The notes: generated from the sequence alone by a model not told the origin. Positions 18,570 through 27,593 are shown, numbered from the stretch's first letter. The stretch: DNA of 64,000 nt from JARYLZ01 sp964388275 (GCA_964388275.1 CAYLZD010000012.1:33820-97819); one strand, 5' to 3'. Program-made: numbers and translations.

Positions 18570-19478
18570 TCACTTCCCGATGCCGAAAACCGCCTTCACG
18601 ATGTGCATCGCCATGTTGGGATTTTCCTTCAAGCGCCTGGTCGAGTAGGCGTACCACTGGTCGCCGAAAGGAACGTACACCCGCATACGATGGCCGAGTT
18701 CCACTATCTGATCCCTTCTCCGCGGCCTGACTCCGAGAAGCATCTGGAATTCGTAGGCCTCGCGCGGCAGGCCGAGTTCCTTGATCATTGTCAGGGCCGC
18801 ATCCAGCAAATAATCATCATGGGTGGCAATGCCGACATAGGCGCCGCGAGACAGCAGCATTTTGTTCAAAGCGATGAAATTATCCCTTACCTGCTGCTTG
18901 TCCCTGAATGCGATTTTCTCGGGTTCGACGTAAATGCCCTTGCAGAGTCGGAGATTCGTCGCTCCGCGGTCCATCAAGCCGCTGATGTCGTCGGCGCTCC
19001 GCCTCATGTAGGCCTGAATCACCGTGCCCACGCGTCCGGGGAATTCTGCTCGCAGGTTTTCGTAAATGCCCAGGGTGGAGTCGGTAGTCGGATTGTCCTC
19101 CATATCTATGCGTATGAAGTTGCCGAAGTCGGCGGCGATCCGGCACAGATGCCGGATATTTTCCTCGCAGAATTTCACGTCGAATCCCAATCCGAGCTGT
19201 GTCGGCTTCAGGGAAAGGTTCGCGTCAAGCCCTTCTTTCTTGATGGCCAGCAGGACCTCTTCGCATTTCGCCCGCATGGCGAGGGATTCCTCGCGCGTGG
19301 CGACGCTCTCGCCGAGAACATCCATCGTGGCCATTATGCCGCGCGAGTTCAATTCGCGGACGACCCTTATCCCGTCCGCGAGGGTCTCGCCCGCTATGTA
19401 CGGGCGCGCGAAATAGCCGACCACGGATTTGGGTATGAACGGAAGCGACTTTGCAATGATGCTGCTGACAATACTCAT
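18570..19478 (-). CDS. proline dehydrogenase (monofunctional)
   Basis: A 302-residue FAD-dependent TIM-barrel enzyme oxidising L-proline to pyrroline-5-carboxylate. Diagnostic stretches are SLKPTQLGLGF (about 108-118), the FIRIDMED strand, VIQAYMRRS, LRLCKGIY, and the C-terminal RVYVPFGDQWYAYSTRRLKE, which carries the substrate-binding YxxxRR. The size fits single-function ProDH rather than bifunctional PutA. The pyrroline-5-carboxylate dehydrogenase is not in the window. A TAnnTTTG promoter candidate lies about 107 bases upstream, just after the terminator of the preceding gene. Confidence 0.93.
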   Translation of the reverse strand: MSIVSSIIAKSLPFIPKSVVGYFARPYIAGETLADGIRVVRELNSRGIMATMDVLGESVATREESLAMRAKCEEVLLAIKKEGLDANLSLKPTQLGLGFDVKFCEENIRHLCRIAADFGNFIRIDMEDNPTTDSTLGIYENLRAEFPGRVGTVIQAYMRRSADDISGLMDRGATNLRLCKGIYVEPEKIAFRDKQQVRDNFIALNKMLLSRGAYVGIATHDDYLLDAALTMIKELGLPREAYEFQMLLGVRPRRRDQIVELGHRMRVYVPFGDQWYAYSTRRLKENPNMAMHIVKAVFGIGK

Positions 19479-19584
19479 GAGATTATATGTGCTTCGATGG
19501 GAAGGAGTTGCGGGATTGGAGGGTGGCCGGTGGTCCCGGCTGATATCTGCCGCGCGGCGCTCGTTGAGCCCTCACGCAACGATT

Positions 19585-19616
19585 CAAAAGTATGCCTGAC
19601 GACAGGGAAAAGCAAG
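19585..19616 (-). promoter_or_regulatory. candidate Bacteroidota-type promoter for proline dehydrogenase
   Basis: Read on the minus strand, CTTG (-33 region, 19613-19616) is followed by 20 bases and TACTTTTG (19585-19592), an exact TAnnTTTG match. It lies downstream of the terminator of the HEAT-like gene and about 107 bases before the proline dehydrogenase start, a sensible position. Confidence 0.45.
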
Positions 19617-19620
19617 GATG

Positions 19621-19658
19621 AAAAAGAGGATCGAGAACCGGAGGATCGGCTCTCGATC
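19621..19658 (-). terminator. rho-independent terminator after the HEAT-like gene
   Basis: A 12-bp stem with a single mismatch (GATCGAGAACCG at 19629-19640 and CGGCTCTCGATC at 19647-19658, six-base loop). On the minus strand it is followed by CTCTTTTT. It lies 69 bases past the stop codon at 19727. Confidence 0.8.
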
Positions 19659-19726
19659 TACGTGCCCATAAGGTGGGATGAATTAGGAAGGCAAAGAATA
19701 GCGGATGATTAGGAGAGAGACAAGTC

Positions 19727-20488
19727 CTATTTATTGTCGAGGAAAATCCACTTCTCGTATTCCTCGAGAAGGGATTCGTCGGTTTCGTTTTGAAAAGCTC
19801 TGCGAAGCGCGTTGGCGGCCGCGTTGCTCATATCGGAACCGAGGGCAGCTATCGCGGCTTTGCGAACGCCCACGGAATCCGACTCGATGCCGCACAGAAT
19901 CACCGAAAGTAGCAACTGATGACGAAAATCATTGCAGAGTGCGAGCACCCTTATCTTTTCGCTTTCGTCGCCGGCGTCGAACAGATACTGCAGGGAGCGC
20001 ACCACTTCGTCGCTGACGTCTATCGCCCCGGTGCGCCGGACTATATCTTCGAAGGCCGCGAGAAGCTCGGAACGGTATAGGCCCCAGAATGTATTCGCGA
20101 TGCGCGCAAGAAGCTCGACCTCGCGCACTCCGCCGAGAAACTGAAGTACTCGGATGTAATAAGGCAATAGAGAAATGCCGATGCTCTCCGGTGTCGGGTA
20201 CTTCCTGTGCAGCAACTGCAGCGATTGCTCGTCTCCGAGTTTTGAAAAGATGTTCAAACAGACCTTATCAAGGACATGCGAAGTACTCGAAATAAACAGG
20301 TTGTTGAGCAAACCGACGGCATTTTTATCGCTTGTCTCTTCAATCTCGCGAAGGGTGGAGGAGAGAACGAACTTCTCTGTTTCCCATGCGCTTTCGGAAG
20401 AATCTTGCGGCCGTCCCTGTTGTAAGTGCTGCATAGCCTTGATAAATGTGGTTTTGTTTACAGTGTTTTTTGCGTCGAACCTGATCAT
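19727..20488 (-). CDS. HEAT/ARM-like helical repeat protein, function unknown
   Basis: A 253-residue, apparently all-helical cytosolic protein. I start it at MIRFDAKNTVNK (ATG 20486-20488); a frame extension of 30 codons upstream is possible but rich in basic residues and less protein-like. Helical pairs recur, the clearest being SVGVRKAAIAALGSDMSN near the C-terminus, which fits a HEAT repeat. No signal peptide or catalytic motif. The gene is single, flanked by a 398-base AT-rich region upstream and its own terminator downstream. The family is not recognised; scaffolding or protein binding is a guess from fold. Confidence 0.7.
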   Translation of the reverse strand: MIRFDAKNTVNKTTFIKAMQHLQQGRPQDSSESAWETEKFVLSSTLREIEETSDKNAVGLLNNLFISSTSHVLDKVCLNIFSKLGDEQSLQLLHRKYPTPESIGISLLPYYIRVLQFLGGVREVELLARIANTFWGLYRSELLAAFEDIVRRTGAIDVSDEVVRSLQYLFDAGDESEKIRVLALCNDFRHQLLLSVILCGIESDSVGVRKAAIAALGSDMSNAAANALRRAFQNETDESLLEEYEKWIFLDNK

Positions 20489-20886
20489 TGCAGGGGTTCT
20501 CGATTTTGTGGCATGTCTGCGATACTTTTTCCTTTTTTGGTGATCATCGAAAAACCAATATTTATGGTTGCAATGCATATGCCAGACTTCAGGAAACCGA
20601 TCAAATCTGATTGTCGACCGGTCGCCGCCAAGCTGCTGTATAAGACCTATTTTATTGTTATTACATAATATATAGCCAACTATTCCTCATCACGGGTCTC
20701 TCACTGAAAGACCGGTTGAGGACGCGGAACGGGGATTCGCCGTGTATTTTTTTCAAGCCGATGAAAAACTGTCAAAACACATATCAGTTAAGTATAGTAT
20801 AATCAATGTATTATGAAAAGACATCGTAAACCCCTCCCCTTACAGCGATCCGGAGATGAGTGTCGGCGGATGAAGTTGGGAAGAAA
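20489..20886. other. AT-rich intergenic region, no gene seen
   Basis: These 398 bases separate the last gene of glycan cluster A from the HEAT-like gene. They are clearly more AT-rich than the surroundings (long T/A runs at 20510-20560 and 20750-20810). I see a TATAAT at 20798-20803 without a proper -35, a short GGTCT/AGACC inverted repeat around 20695-20713, and no reading frame that looks coding. The leader or promoter of the HEAT-like gene must lie here. Confidence 0.6.
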
Positions 20887-22011
20887 TCAGGCCTTCAGCA
20901 GATTTCTGTAGATTTCCAGCGTCTTTTCAGCGATTTTGCTATGCGTGAAATTTTCCAGAACACGAGCGCGGCCTTTTACGCCGTACTCGGCGCGCAGTTT
21001 CCCGGAGCCGATGAGCTCGGTCAGTCGCGAAGCAAGTTCATCTATGTCGCGCTCAGGGAAAATCAATCCCGCATCTCCGATGACACGGGGAATTTCGGCA
21101 TGCATCGATCCGATAACAGGCACTTCGCAGGCCATGGCCTGCACGAGCACCTGTCCGAATTGTTCGCGCCAGTGAGGGACGGTGAAAGAAGGAAGCACCA
21201 GAATATCCATAGCATTGATATAGCGCGGCACCTTGTCATGCGGCACAGGTGGCACAATGCGCAGCCTCCGATCCAGACCCAGTTCAGCGGCCCTCGCCTT
21301 TATACGCGGCTCGAGGACGCCCCCGCCCACTAACAACAGAGAAAACTCCATGGGAATTCGCGCCGCGGCTTCCAGAAGATCCAGAATGCCCTTCTCCTCG
21401 ACGAAGCGCCCGATGAAACCTATCACGGGTGATGCAAGATTCAGAGAGGCGCGAAAATGCGCATCCGCATGCGGCCGGAATAAATCAGGGTCCATGCCGA
21501 GCAAAGGGAGCACGTGTATGGGTCTGGAGAAACCCTTGCGCCGAAGGATGTCTCCGGCGTCCCTGTTCCCGCAGATGGCGGCGTCGGAAGCGGCAAGATT
21601 GAAGCGCTCCACCAGAGTAAACGGGAATTTCAGACGTTTTTCGAAATTCATCCACGTGAAGAACACCGAGCGGGCTCGCGGCGCCAGCAAGCGCCGGGCG
21701 CAGAGCGCCTGAGCGTACGATACGGCGTCGGATCCCTCCTCCACGTGAAGAATATCCGGCTTGAATGCTCCGAGTTTCATCGTCAGCGACCTGTACGCGT
21801 GCGCCGCCTCCTTGCCGCTGAAGAACACGGGCACCGGGATCATATCCAGTTCCTCGTCCTTCTGCTCGTCGTACCTTATGGTGAACAGCGCGTCCTTCCA
21901 CACAGTCGGCACCACCAGCTTGACATCGACTCCGAACTCCCTTTTCAGGGCGCGCCATTTCTCCCTGCCGACGCGGCTGATATAGGTATGGCTGACAACG
22001 AGCACTTTCAA
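20887..22011 (-). CDS. GT4 glycosyltransferase with TTG start
   Basis: A 374-residue GT-B glycosyltransferase (last gene of cluster A). The fold begins at KVLVVSHTY, and a TTG codon at 22009-22011 directly precedes it, overlapping the upstream stop as TTGA, with AAGGAAAG upstream. The frame extends 25 codons further, but these lie inside the previous gene. The donor site region reads REQFGQVLVQAMACEVPVIG: the usual EX7E motif has glutamine in place of the second glutamate. It should transfer a sugar to a lipid-linked or surface glycan at the cytoplasmic face. Donor and acceptor unknown. Confidence 0.87.
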   Translation of the reverse strand: MKVLVVSHTYISRVGREKWRALKREFGVDVKLVVPTVWKDALFTIRYDEQKDEELDMIPVPVFFSGKEAAHAYRSLTMKLGAFKPDILHVEEGSDAVSYAQALCARRLLAPRARSVFFTWMNFEKRLKFPFTLVERFNLAASDAAICGNRDAGDILRRKGFSRPIHVLPLLGMDPDLFRPHADAHFRASLNLASPVIGFIGRFVEEKGILDLLEAAARIPMEFSLLLVGGGVLEPRIKARAAELGLDRRLRIVPPVPHDKVPRYINAMDILVLPSFTVPHWREQFGQVLVQAMACEVPVIGSMHAEIPRVIGDAGLIFPERDIDELASRLTELIGSGKLRAEYGVKGRARVLENFTHSKIAEKTLEIYRNLLKA

Positions 22012-23174
22012 GACGGCCGCACTTTCCTTCTGCAGGCGATCGCTTCCCCGTACACCGATTCGGTCCGTCTTGCGATTTCCGGCCAAGCGAATTCCGTCTC
22101 CACCCGTTTGCGGGCGCCGGCGCCGAGAGCTGCGCGCAATCCCGCGTCACGCAGCAGACGCAGCACCGCCGCCGCGATCGCCTCCGGATTGCGCGGCTCG
22201 ACGAGCAACCCGCTCTCCCCGTCCCTGATGATCTCCGGAATTCCACCCACCCGCGTGCCGACCAGAGGCAGGCCGCAGGCCATCGATTCCAATCCGGAAA
22301 TGCTCGTGGCTTCCATTATGGACGGAAGAACGGAAACTGTGGAGAGCGCGTAGAACATGGGCATCGAAGCGTTGGGCACATTTCCCGTGAAGACCACTCC
22401 TCCGCGCTGACCGTGATCCGCGAGAAACGTTTCGAAGCGCTCCCTCTCTTCCGGGAAGCCGCCGCCCACCACGAGAAACTGAGTATCGGGCATCTCCGAT
22501 CTTATAAGAGGCACGGCCCGGATCAGGAACTCCACCCCGTTCTTGGGTTCAAGCCGTCGCGGACAAATGACGACAGGGCAGGCCGGATCCAGGCCGAAAT
22601 CCTTGTCGACGACTCCGAAGGACTGTCCGGGTTTGAATTTCTCGGCATCCACTCCGTTCGGGATGTAGTGCAGCCGCTCTTCGGATATGCCGGTGAGCGC
22701 GGATTTCTCGTGCAATTCCGCGCTCGGCGCGATCACGGCGTCCGCGTGGCTCAACCATAGCCGTATTTTCATGCGGCCCGCGAAGGTCTCACAGAACTCA
22801 AGGTAGTTTGAAGTGTGATTCGTCCATACCAGCGGCAGGCGCCTGCGCAGAGTCCGGGTTGTCCAGCAGTTGGGAGTCAGGTCATGCCAGTGCAGAACCT
22901 CCGCCCGCATGCTTTCGATGAGACGGACCGCATATGAACGCGTTTTCCGGATGTAATGATAGTGCTTTATTTTCGGCGTGTCCGAGTCGATGAAAAGGCG
23001 GTGTACTGTAATGCCGTCGAATTGATCCACGGTGTCCACTCCCTTTCCGTATACCGGGTGCAGCAGGTGCACGACATTGCCGTTTCCTGACAGAGCGCGC
23101 GCAAGTTCATGCGCGTGCGTTGCCATTCCGCCTATGTTCGGAAGGAAGTCCGACGTCAGAAGCAGAATATTCAT
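22008..23174 (-). CDS. GT4 glycosyltransferase
   Basis: A 388-residue GT-B enzyme started at MNILLLTSDFLPNIGGM (ATG 23172-23174), since an ATG eleven codons earlier lies within the upstream gene. The N-terminal Gly-rich loop GGMATHAHELARAL and the EX7E motif (EATSISGLE) in the C-terminal domain are intact. The pattern VICPRRLEPKNGVEFLIRA is typical of GT4. It sits 4 bases after the CgeB-like gene and overlaps the next GT by 4 bases, so translation is probably coupled. Likely builds a surface polysaccharide or LPS side chain. Confidence 0.9.
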   Translation of the reverse strand: MNILLLTSDFLPNIGGMATHAHELARALSGNGNVVHLLHPVYGKGVDTVDQFDGITVHRLFIDSDTPKIKHYHYIRKTRSYAVRLIESMRAEVLHWHDLTPNCWTTRTLRRRLPLVWTNHTSNYLEFCETFAGRMKIRLWLSHADAVIAPSAELHEKSALTGISEERLHYIPNGVDAEKFKPGQSFGVVDKDFGLDPACPVVICPRRLEPKNGVEFLIRAVPLIRSEMPDTQFLVVGGGFPEERERFETFLADHGQRGGVVFTGNVPNASMPMFYALSTVSVLPSIMEATSISGLESMACGLPLVGTRVGGIPEIIRDGESGLLVEPRNPEAIAAAVLRLLRDAGLRAALGAGARKRVETEFAWPEIARRTESVYGEAIACRRKVRPS

Positions 23175-23178
23175 GCGC

Positions 23179-24210
23179 TCATGCTCCGGCAAGACGCCGG
23201 ACGTCATCCAGCACCCGTCCGAGTCGTTGCTCCGCGGTGTGTTCCCTGACTGCCCGCTCGTGGCCTCGTTGTGCGACGGCCAGACGTTCGTCCTCGTGAT
23301 CCAGATACCACCCGATTTTTTCCTTCAGCTCGCCCACGGTCGCGAAGCAGGCTATTTCCTTGTCCTCTGTATACAGTTCCTCAGCCTGTTCGCGGGAACG
23401 CTGGGTGAGGAGGAAGCCGCCGAAACCGGGTATTTCGAGAGAGCGGACGTTGTGGGAATCCCGGTTTTGCTCCCTGAGGAAATTCAGGTGGATTTTCGAA
23501 ACCGAAAACAGTTTCGAGATTTCCTCGCCGTATACAGCTCTTCCCTTCCAGCATCCGCGCACTGGCTTCGTTTCCGGAACTCGCTCCCACATGTTTCCCC
23601 AGACAGACAGATCGGGAGTGGCCACCGAGTTCAACCACCATTCCCTCTCGGGTTCCCAGGTGCCGGCGAACACCACCTGCGTGGAGTATTTTCGGATATC
23701 ATCTTCCGATATTGTTTCCGGCCGCTTCAGCATGTGCGGATCGAAACAGAAAGGCAGGTATTCCACCCGGCGGGCGCCGGCTTCGCGGAGAGGCCCGACG
23801 AGCGAACGCGCGTAGATGTAGTAGATGTCGAACAGCGGTATGGAGGCGACGCTCTCTCGAGTGGCATTGCGGTCGGCTGTGTTGAACGGACCGTCAGGGT
23901 ACCATTGCACAAGAATCGGCCTGCCGTTTTTGCGGACTGCTCTCAAGGCGGAAGCAGTCAGCGTCTCGCCTTTCAGCACGAACACCAGGTCGGGCCTGGT
24001 TTCGGCGGCGGCGCGCACGAAGGCCTTGTTCATCATCCTCCTGTTGATACGCCTCGAAACCGCGGAGGCGACGGGCAGGGAGACTCCCAGCGAGAACCAG
24101 GAACTCCGGTAATCGAAGATTTCGACTTCGCAACCCAGATCGCGAAGGGCGCGGGCGTAGGACCAGCCGCCCGTACCATACCAATACTCGCATACAAGGA
24201 GGATTTTCAT
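23179..24210 (-). CDS. CgeB-like glycosyltransferase (GT1/DUF3880 type)
   Basis: A 343-residue protein started at MKILLVCEYWYGTGG (ATG 24208-24210, with AAGGAGG six bases upstream), overlapping the methyltransferase stop by 4 bases. The reading frame continues far upstream through the methyltransferase gene in another frame and that part is not real. Features of the CgeB/spore-maturation-like GT-B family are KGETLTASALRAVRKNG, PILVQWYPDGP, VVFAGTWEPERE and the C-terminal SLEIPGFGGFLLT. Donor sugar unknown; context is glycan cluster A. Confidence 0.82.
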   Translation of the reverse strand: MKILLVCEYWYGTGGWSYARALRDLGCEVEIFDYRSSWFSLGVSLPVASAVSRRINRRMMNKAFVRAAAETRPDLVFVLKGETLTASALRAVRKNGRPILVQWYPDGPFNTADRNATRESVASIPLFDIYYIYARSLVGPLREAGARRVEYLPFCFDPHMLKRPETISEDDIRKYSTQVVFAGTWEPEREWWLNSVATPDLSVWGNMWERVPETKPVRGCWKGRAVYGEEISKLFSVSKIHLNFLREQNRDSHNVRSLEIPGFGGFLLTQRSREQAEELYTEDKEIACFATVGELKEKIGWYLDHEDERLAVAQRGHERAVREHTAEQRLGRVLDDVRRLAGA

Positions 24211-24965
24211 GGCCGATTCGTCGTCTTGACGGCTTGGAATACCAAGCCGGCTGAGGTCATGGACAACCAAATGCCCCGTTTCGCAAGGAAACCGAGTCCG
24301 CGTGTCGCGATGTTCAAGCCTCGAAGACAGGCCGCGAGCGGCGGGGGCGCGTACTCTGACAATGCGCCCGGGAAGCCGGTGTAAGTGCCCTGCCTCCTCA
24401 CCACGCGGAATCCGACTCGATTCAGGAAGGCGGTCAGGGTCCCGGTCGTGAAATGCCTGATGTGCATGTTTACTTCCACGGGATACGCAGGACTGTGCCC
24501 GAAACTTGGTATGCCGAGCAGCAGCGATGCCCTGTGAGCCCACCATGCCGCATTAGGGGTGGAAATGAACAAGCTTCCGCCGGGCTTCAGAACGCGGTGA
24601 ATTTCGCGAAGCGTTGCGACCGGATCCATGAGATGCTCGATCACCTCGATGCATTGCGCGGAATCGAAAGCATCGTCCGCGAACGGGAACGACGCTTCAG
24701 AATCCGCCACGAACACCGGGATGCCGCGGTCCAGGGTCGCTCGAGCGGCATTTCGGACAAGTTCCATGCCTATTACCATATTGCCGGCGTCCCGCACATA
24801 AGCGGAGTATCGTCCGGTGCCGCAGCCGACGTCGAGCACTCTGCTCCCTGTTCCGGACGTCGAGGTCAGAAATGAGCCGAAGCGCGGTTCGACTTCCGAT
24901 GCTTCCCGGTTCACCGAAGTCGAATCGTACACGAAAGTCTCGTTGAATCTTTCCTTGGACTTCAT
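24207..24965 (-). CDS. SAM-dependent class I methyltransferase
   Basis: A 252-residue Rossmann-fold methyltransferase. SAM-binding motif I is VLDVGCGTGRYSAYV (about 41-55), followed by an acidic GMEL, and motif IV-like FDSAQCIEVIEHLMDP. The C-terminal part contains LKPGGSLFISTPNAAW, typical of UbiE/Coq5-like enzymes. Within an operon of glycosyltransferases it probably methylates a sugar or a lipid-linked glycan. It overlaps both neighbours by 4 bases. Confidence 0.9.
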   Translation of the reverse strand: MKSKERFNETFVYDSTSVNREASEVEPRFGSFLTSTSGTGSRVLDVGCGTGRYSAYVRDAGNMVIGMELVRNAARATLDRGIPVFVADSEASFPFADDAFDSAQCIEVIEHLMDPVATLREIHRVLKPGGSLFISTPNAAWWAHRASLLLGIPSFGHSPAYPVEVNMHIRHFTTGTLTAFLNRVGFRVVRRQGTYTGFPGALSEYAPPPLAACLRGLNIATRGLGFLAKRGIWLSMTSAGLVFQAVKTTNRP

Positions 24966-26428
24966 TCGTCGTCCGTTTTCCGCGTGGGTTCCTTTTCCGA
25001 CAAGACGTTCTTCAAATACTTGAGATGACGGAGAATCTCATTCCTCTCGAACACCGCCTCACACAGCCCAAAGATCAGGAATATTACGGCTGAGGACAAG
25101 AGCAAACGCGCAACATAACCCGCGGGCACGGGAATCGGTAGGATTTCGTACACGATGATGGTCATTGCGGCGAATACGAAAGGCGTCACGAAAGAACGCA
25201 GGAACGGGAATGTGACACTGGCCTTCGCGCGGATTATGAAAACCGCGAATGCCACTCCGATGCCCGCCAGGGCGGCCCACGCCGCGCCGACTATGCCGTA
25301 TAGATTCACAAGCAGTATCAGGGTCGGAACATACACGACGATCTGCACCATGCGGCCCTTCGCGACGTCCTCGGGCTTGCCGAGCGAGTAGAGCATCACG
25401 CGCACGTTTTCTACGGCCGGGTAAAGGACGGCGTACAACGAGAGCACCTTCAGCACAGGAGCCGAGGCGAGCCATCTCTCGCCGAAAACACCCGCCATGA
25501 AAGCGTCCGGCGCCAGGAAGAACACCAGTCCGAAAGGAATCAATGCCCTCAGCAGAAAAAAATTGACCAGCGTGTAGGCTTCAGAAAGCCGACCCTCGCC
25601 GACCTTGGCTTTCGAATAGACCGGCAGAGCCACGTTGAGTATGGCGGGATTCACAATGCGCGAAGGATAACGGGCCGCCAGGTTCGCTCTGTCGTATATT
25701 CCGACCTGTTCGTAGTTGTTCATCCGCTTGATCACTATCCGGTCCAGTTCGTTGAACACCACCTCCAATGACCTGGATCCAAGATATTTCCACCCGAGCT
25801 TGAGGAACCAAACGGCCGTATCCCTCGAGAAATTCAGGCTGACCTTCCATCCGGCGAACAGGTAGCTTCCCAGGAGGAAAACGATGCCCGCGGACAGCTG
25901 CCCCGCCACAATGCTCCAGACCCCGGCGCCGGCAAAGGCGAGAGCCACAGCCACCAGAGGATTCAGGAGGTTCATCGCGAGAGAGATCGCGGAGATCTTC
26001 TTGAACTCGAAGTTCCTCTGCAATATGGCGTCGAAATGCTGCCCGAACAGGTTCAGGATATTCACCAACGCGAGCGATAGTATCACCGCGAATTCCGTCT
26101 GCGTCAAGGCCCGGAAAAAGGAATACCCTGCGGCGGCTATCAGGGTCATCACGATTGACACGGCGCTGAGGAGGATGCTCAGAACGAAAGCGGTCGGGTA
26201 GAGCCGATCCTTGTCCTCGGCCGACTGTATCATGGCGATGTTGAAAGAAAACGCCGATATGATGAAGACAAATTGAATCATGCTGTTCGCCGTGGCGAAA
26301 AGTCCGTATTCCTGTTCGAGGATCAATCTTCCCAGCACGGCTTGGGAAAGCATCCCGACGGCCTGACTGATGTAATTGGAACCGCTGGACCACAGCACGC
26401 CCATCAGCGCACGTTTGGCGATGGTCAC
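24962..26428 (-). CDS. polysaccharide/lipopolysaccharide flippase (Wzx-like, MOP superfamily), GTG start
   Basis: A 488-residue integral membrane protein with about 12-14 hydrophobic helices, opening with IAKRALMGVLWSSGSNYISQ, the usual N-terminus of this family. A GTG codon at 26426-26428 overlaps the stop of the upstream GT as GTGA, and is the natural start. The longer frame upstream is arginine-rich shadow sequence. It should flip undecaprenyl-linked oligosaccharide across the inner membrane. No Wzy polymerase is in this cluster, so the flipped unit may be used for O-antigen, glycoprotein or short-chain glycan. Confidence 0.9.
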   Translation of the reverse strand: MTIAKRALMGVLWSSGSNYISQAVGMLSQAVLGRLILEQEYGLFATANSMIQFVFIISAFSFNIAMIQSAEDKDRLYPTAFVLSILLSAVSIVMTLIAAAGYSFFRALTQTEFAVILSLALVNILNLFGQHFDAILQRNFEFKKISAISLAMNLLNPLVAVALAFAGAGVWSIVAGQLSAGIVFLLGSYLFAGWKVSLNFSRDTAVWFLKLGWKYLGSRSLEVVFNELDRIVIKRMNNYEQVGIYDRANLAARYPSRIVNPAILNVALPVYSKAKVGEGRLSEAYTLVNFFLLRALIPFGLVFFLAPDAFMAGVFGERWLASAPVLKVLSLYAVLYPAVENVRVMLYSLGKPEDVAKGRMVQIVVYVPTLILLVNLYGIVGAAWAALAGIGVAFAVFIIRAKASVTFPFLRSFVTPFVFAAMTIIVYEILPIPVPAGYVARLLLSSAVIFLIFGLCEAVFERNEILRHLKYLKNVLSEKEPTRKTDDE

Positions 26429-27567
26429 GAACCCGCTCCGCGTTTCTCGAGCACTGAACGATAAGCGTCCGTCACCGTGTCGGCGTAACGTTCCCAGGTG
26501 AAATTGCGCACGTGTTTCATCGCCTCGTCGCCCATCGTCCGGGCTTCGTCGGGATTGTCGCGGAGCCGCAGCAACTTTTCCGCGATGGCGTCGGGATCCC
26601 GGACCGGCACGATGAAACCGTCGCGCCCGTCGCGCGCCACGCTGCCGGTGTTTTCGGTGACGATAAGCGGCAAGCCGCAGGCCATGGCTTCGTACGTGAC
26701 CAGAGCGCTGCCTTCCTGGAGGGACGGCAGCACGAAAACGGACGCGTCGCTGTAGAGCCGGGAAAGCTTTTCCTGCGGCACATGCCCGGCCAGCCGAAAA
26801 CATCCTTCATGCCGCGCCAGGATGGCGCGCGCGTCCGCCTCCACGGATCCGACCAGCACGAGTTCGCCTCGCGCCGAGCCGAGACGCTTCCACGCGTCCA
26901 GCAGATAATGCACACCTTTTTGAATCCCGATATTCCCGACGAATATCACCCGGAACACATCGTCGCGCTTGGGCAATCTGCGGAACAGGGACAGGTCGGC
27001 GCCGTACGGCGCGACCACGAGCTTGTCGGAAGGCACTCCGTTTTCTACAAAGGTTCGCCTCACGAATTCGGAGGGTATCACGACCCGGTCGGCCAGTTCG
27101 ATCTCCTCCAGCCCTTTTTCTATGATCTGCGGATGCGCCGGCTCGCAGCGCAGTCCATACTTGTCGAACTCCTCTCTGAGGATCCGCTCCTGAAAACGCG
27201 GGTGGGTGGAGCCGCGCTCGATCACGATTCCCGCGCCGAATTTCCTCGCATAGGGAATGCTGATGAGAGCGTAGTTGCCCCAGGCGTGAAAAATATCGCA
27301 GGGAGGAATGCGCCGGCGCGCCATCGCGTCGAACAGGTTGTCCTTAACGTATGAATAACAGCCCCTTCTTCGCAGAGGTCCCAGAGCGCGCACAAAGGCG
27401 CCGGCATACTCCGGCGCGGGAATCGCGATCCAGCGTTTGCGCGGCAACCGGTCGCGCGCGTACCATGCCTTGGTGGTGATCAACCGCTCCAGCAGACCGC
27501 GGGCTTCAAGCCGCTCCGCCAGAGCAATGGCGTGAAAGCGTCCGCCGACGGAGATCACTACTCTCAT
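26425..27567 (-). CDS. GT4 glycosyltransferase
   Basis: A 380-residue GT-B glycosyltransferase starting MRVVISVGGRFHAIAL. Key elements are the IPSEFVRRTFVENGV linker, VIFVGNIGIQKGVHYLLDAW, and an intact EX7E (EGSALVTYE) before AMACGLPLIVTENTG. It is the first of six tightly packed genes in glycan cluster A; the YfhO-type gene lies 26 bases upstream. It acts at the cytoplasmic face; substrate unknown. Confidence 0.9.
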   Translation of the reverse strand: MRVVISVGGRFHAIALAERLEARGLLERLITTKAWYARDRLPRKRWIAIPAPEYAGAFVRALGPLRRRGCYSYVKDNLFDAMARRRIPPCDIFHAWGNYALISIPYARKFGAGIVIERGSTHPRFQERILREEFDKYGLRCEPAHPQIIEKGLEEIELADRVVIPSEFVRRTFVENGVPSDKLVVAPYGADLSLFRRLPKRDDVFRVIFVGNIGIQKGVHYLLDAWKRLGSARGELVLVGSVEADARAILARHEGCFRLAGHVPQEKLSRLYSDASVFVLPSLQEGSALVTYEAMACGLPLIVTENTGSVARDGRDGFIVPVRDPDAIAEKLLRLRDNPDEARTMGDEAMKHVRNFTWERYADTVTDAYRSVLEKRGAGS

Positions 27568-27593
27568 CGCAATACGCTGAGAAGCGGCTGCGA

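Noticed and set aside
19479..19560. Resemblance to a B12-box (AGCCGGGACCACCGGCC, minus strand) upstream of proline dehydrogenase, with a BtuF-like gene in the same run
   Set aside because: The other conserved cobalamin riboswitch elements are absent, spacing is wrong and the motif itself does not fit the consensus exactly.
20798..20803. TATAAT as a plus-strand promoter
   Set aside because: No -35 at proper spacing and no plus-strand gene downstream; AT-rich background makes it likely chance.
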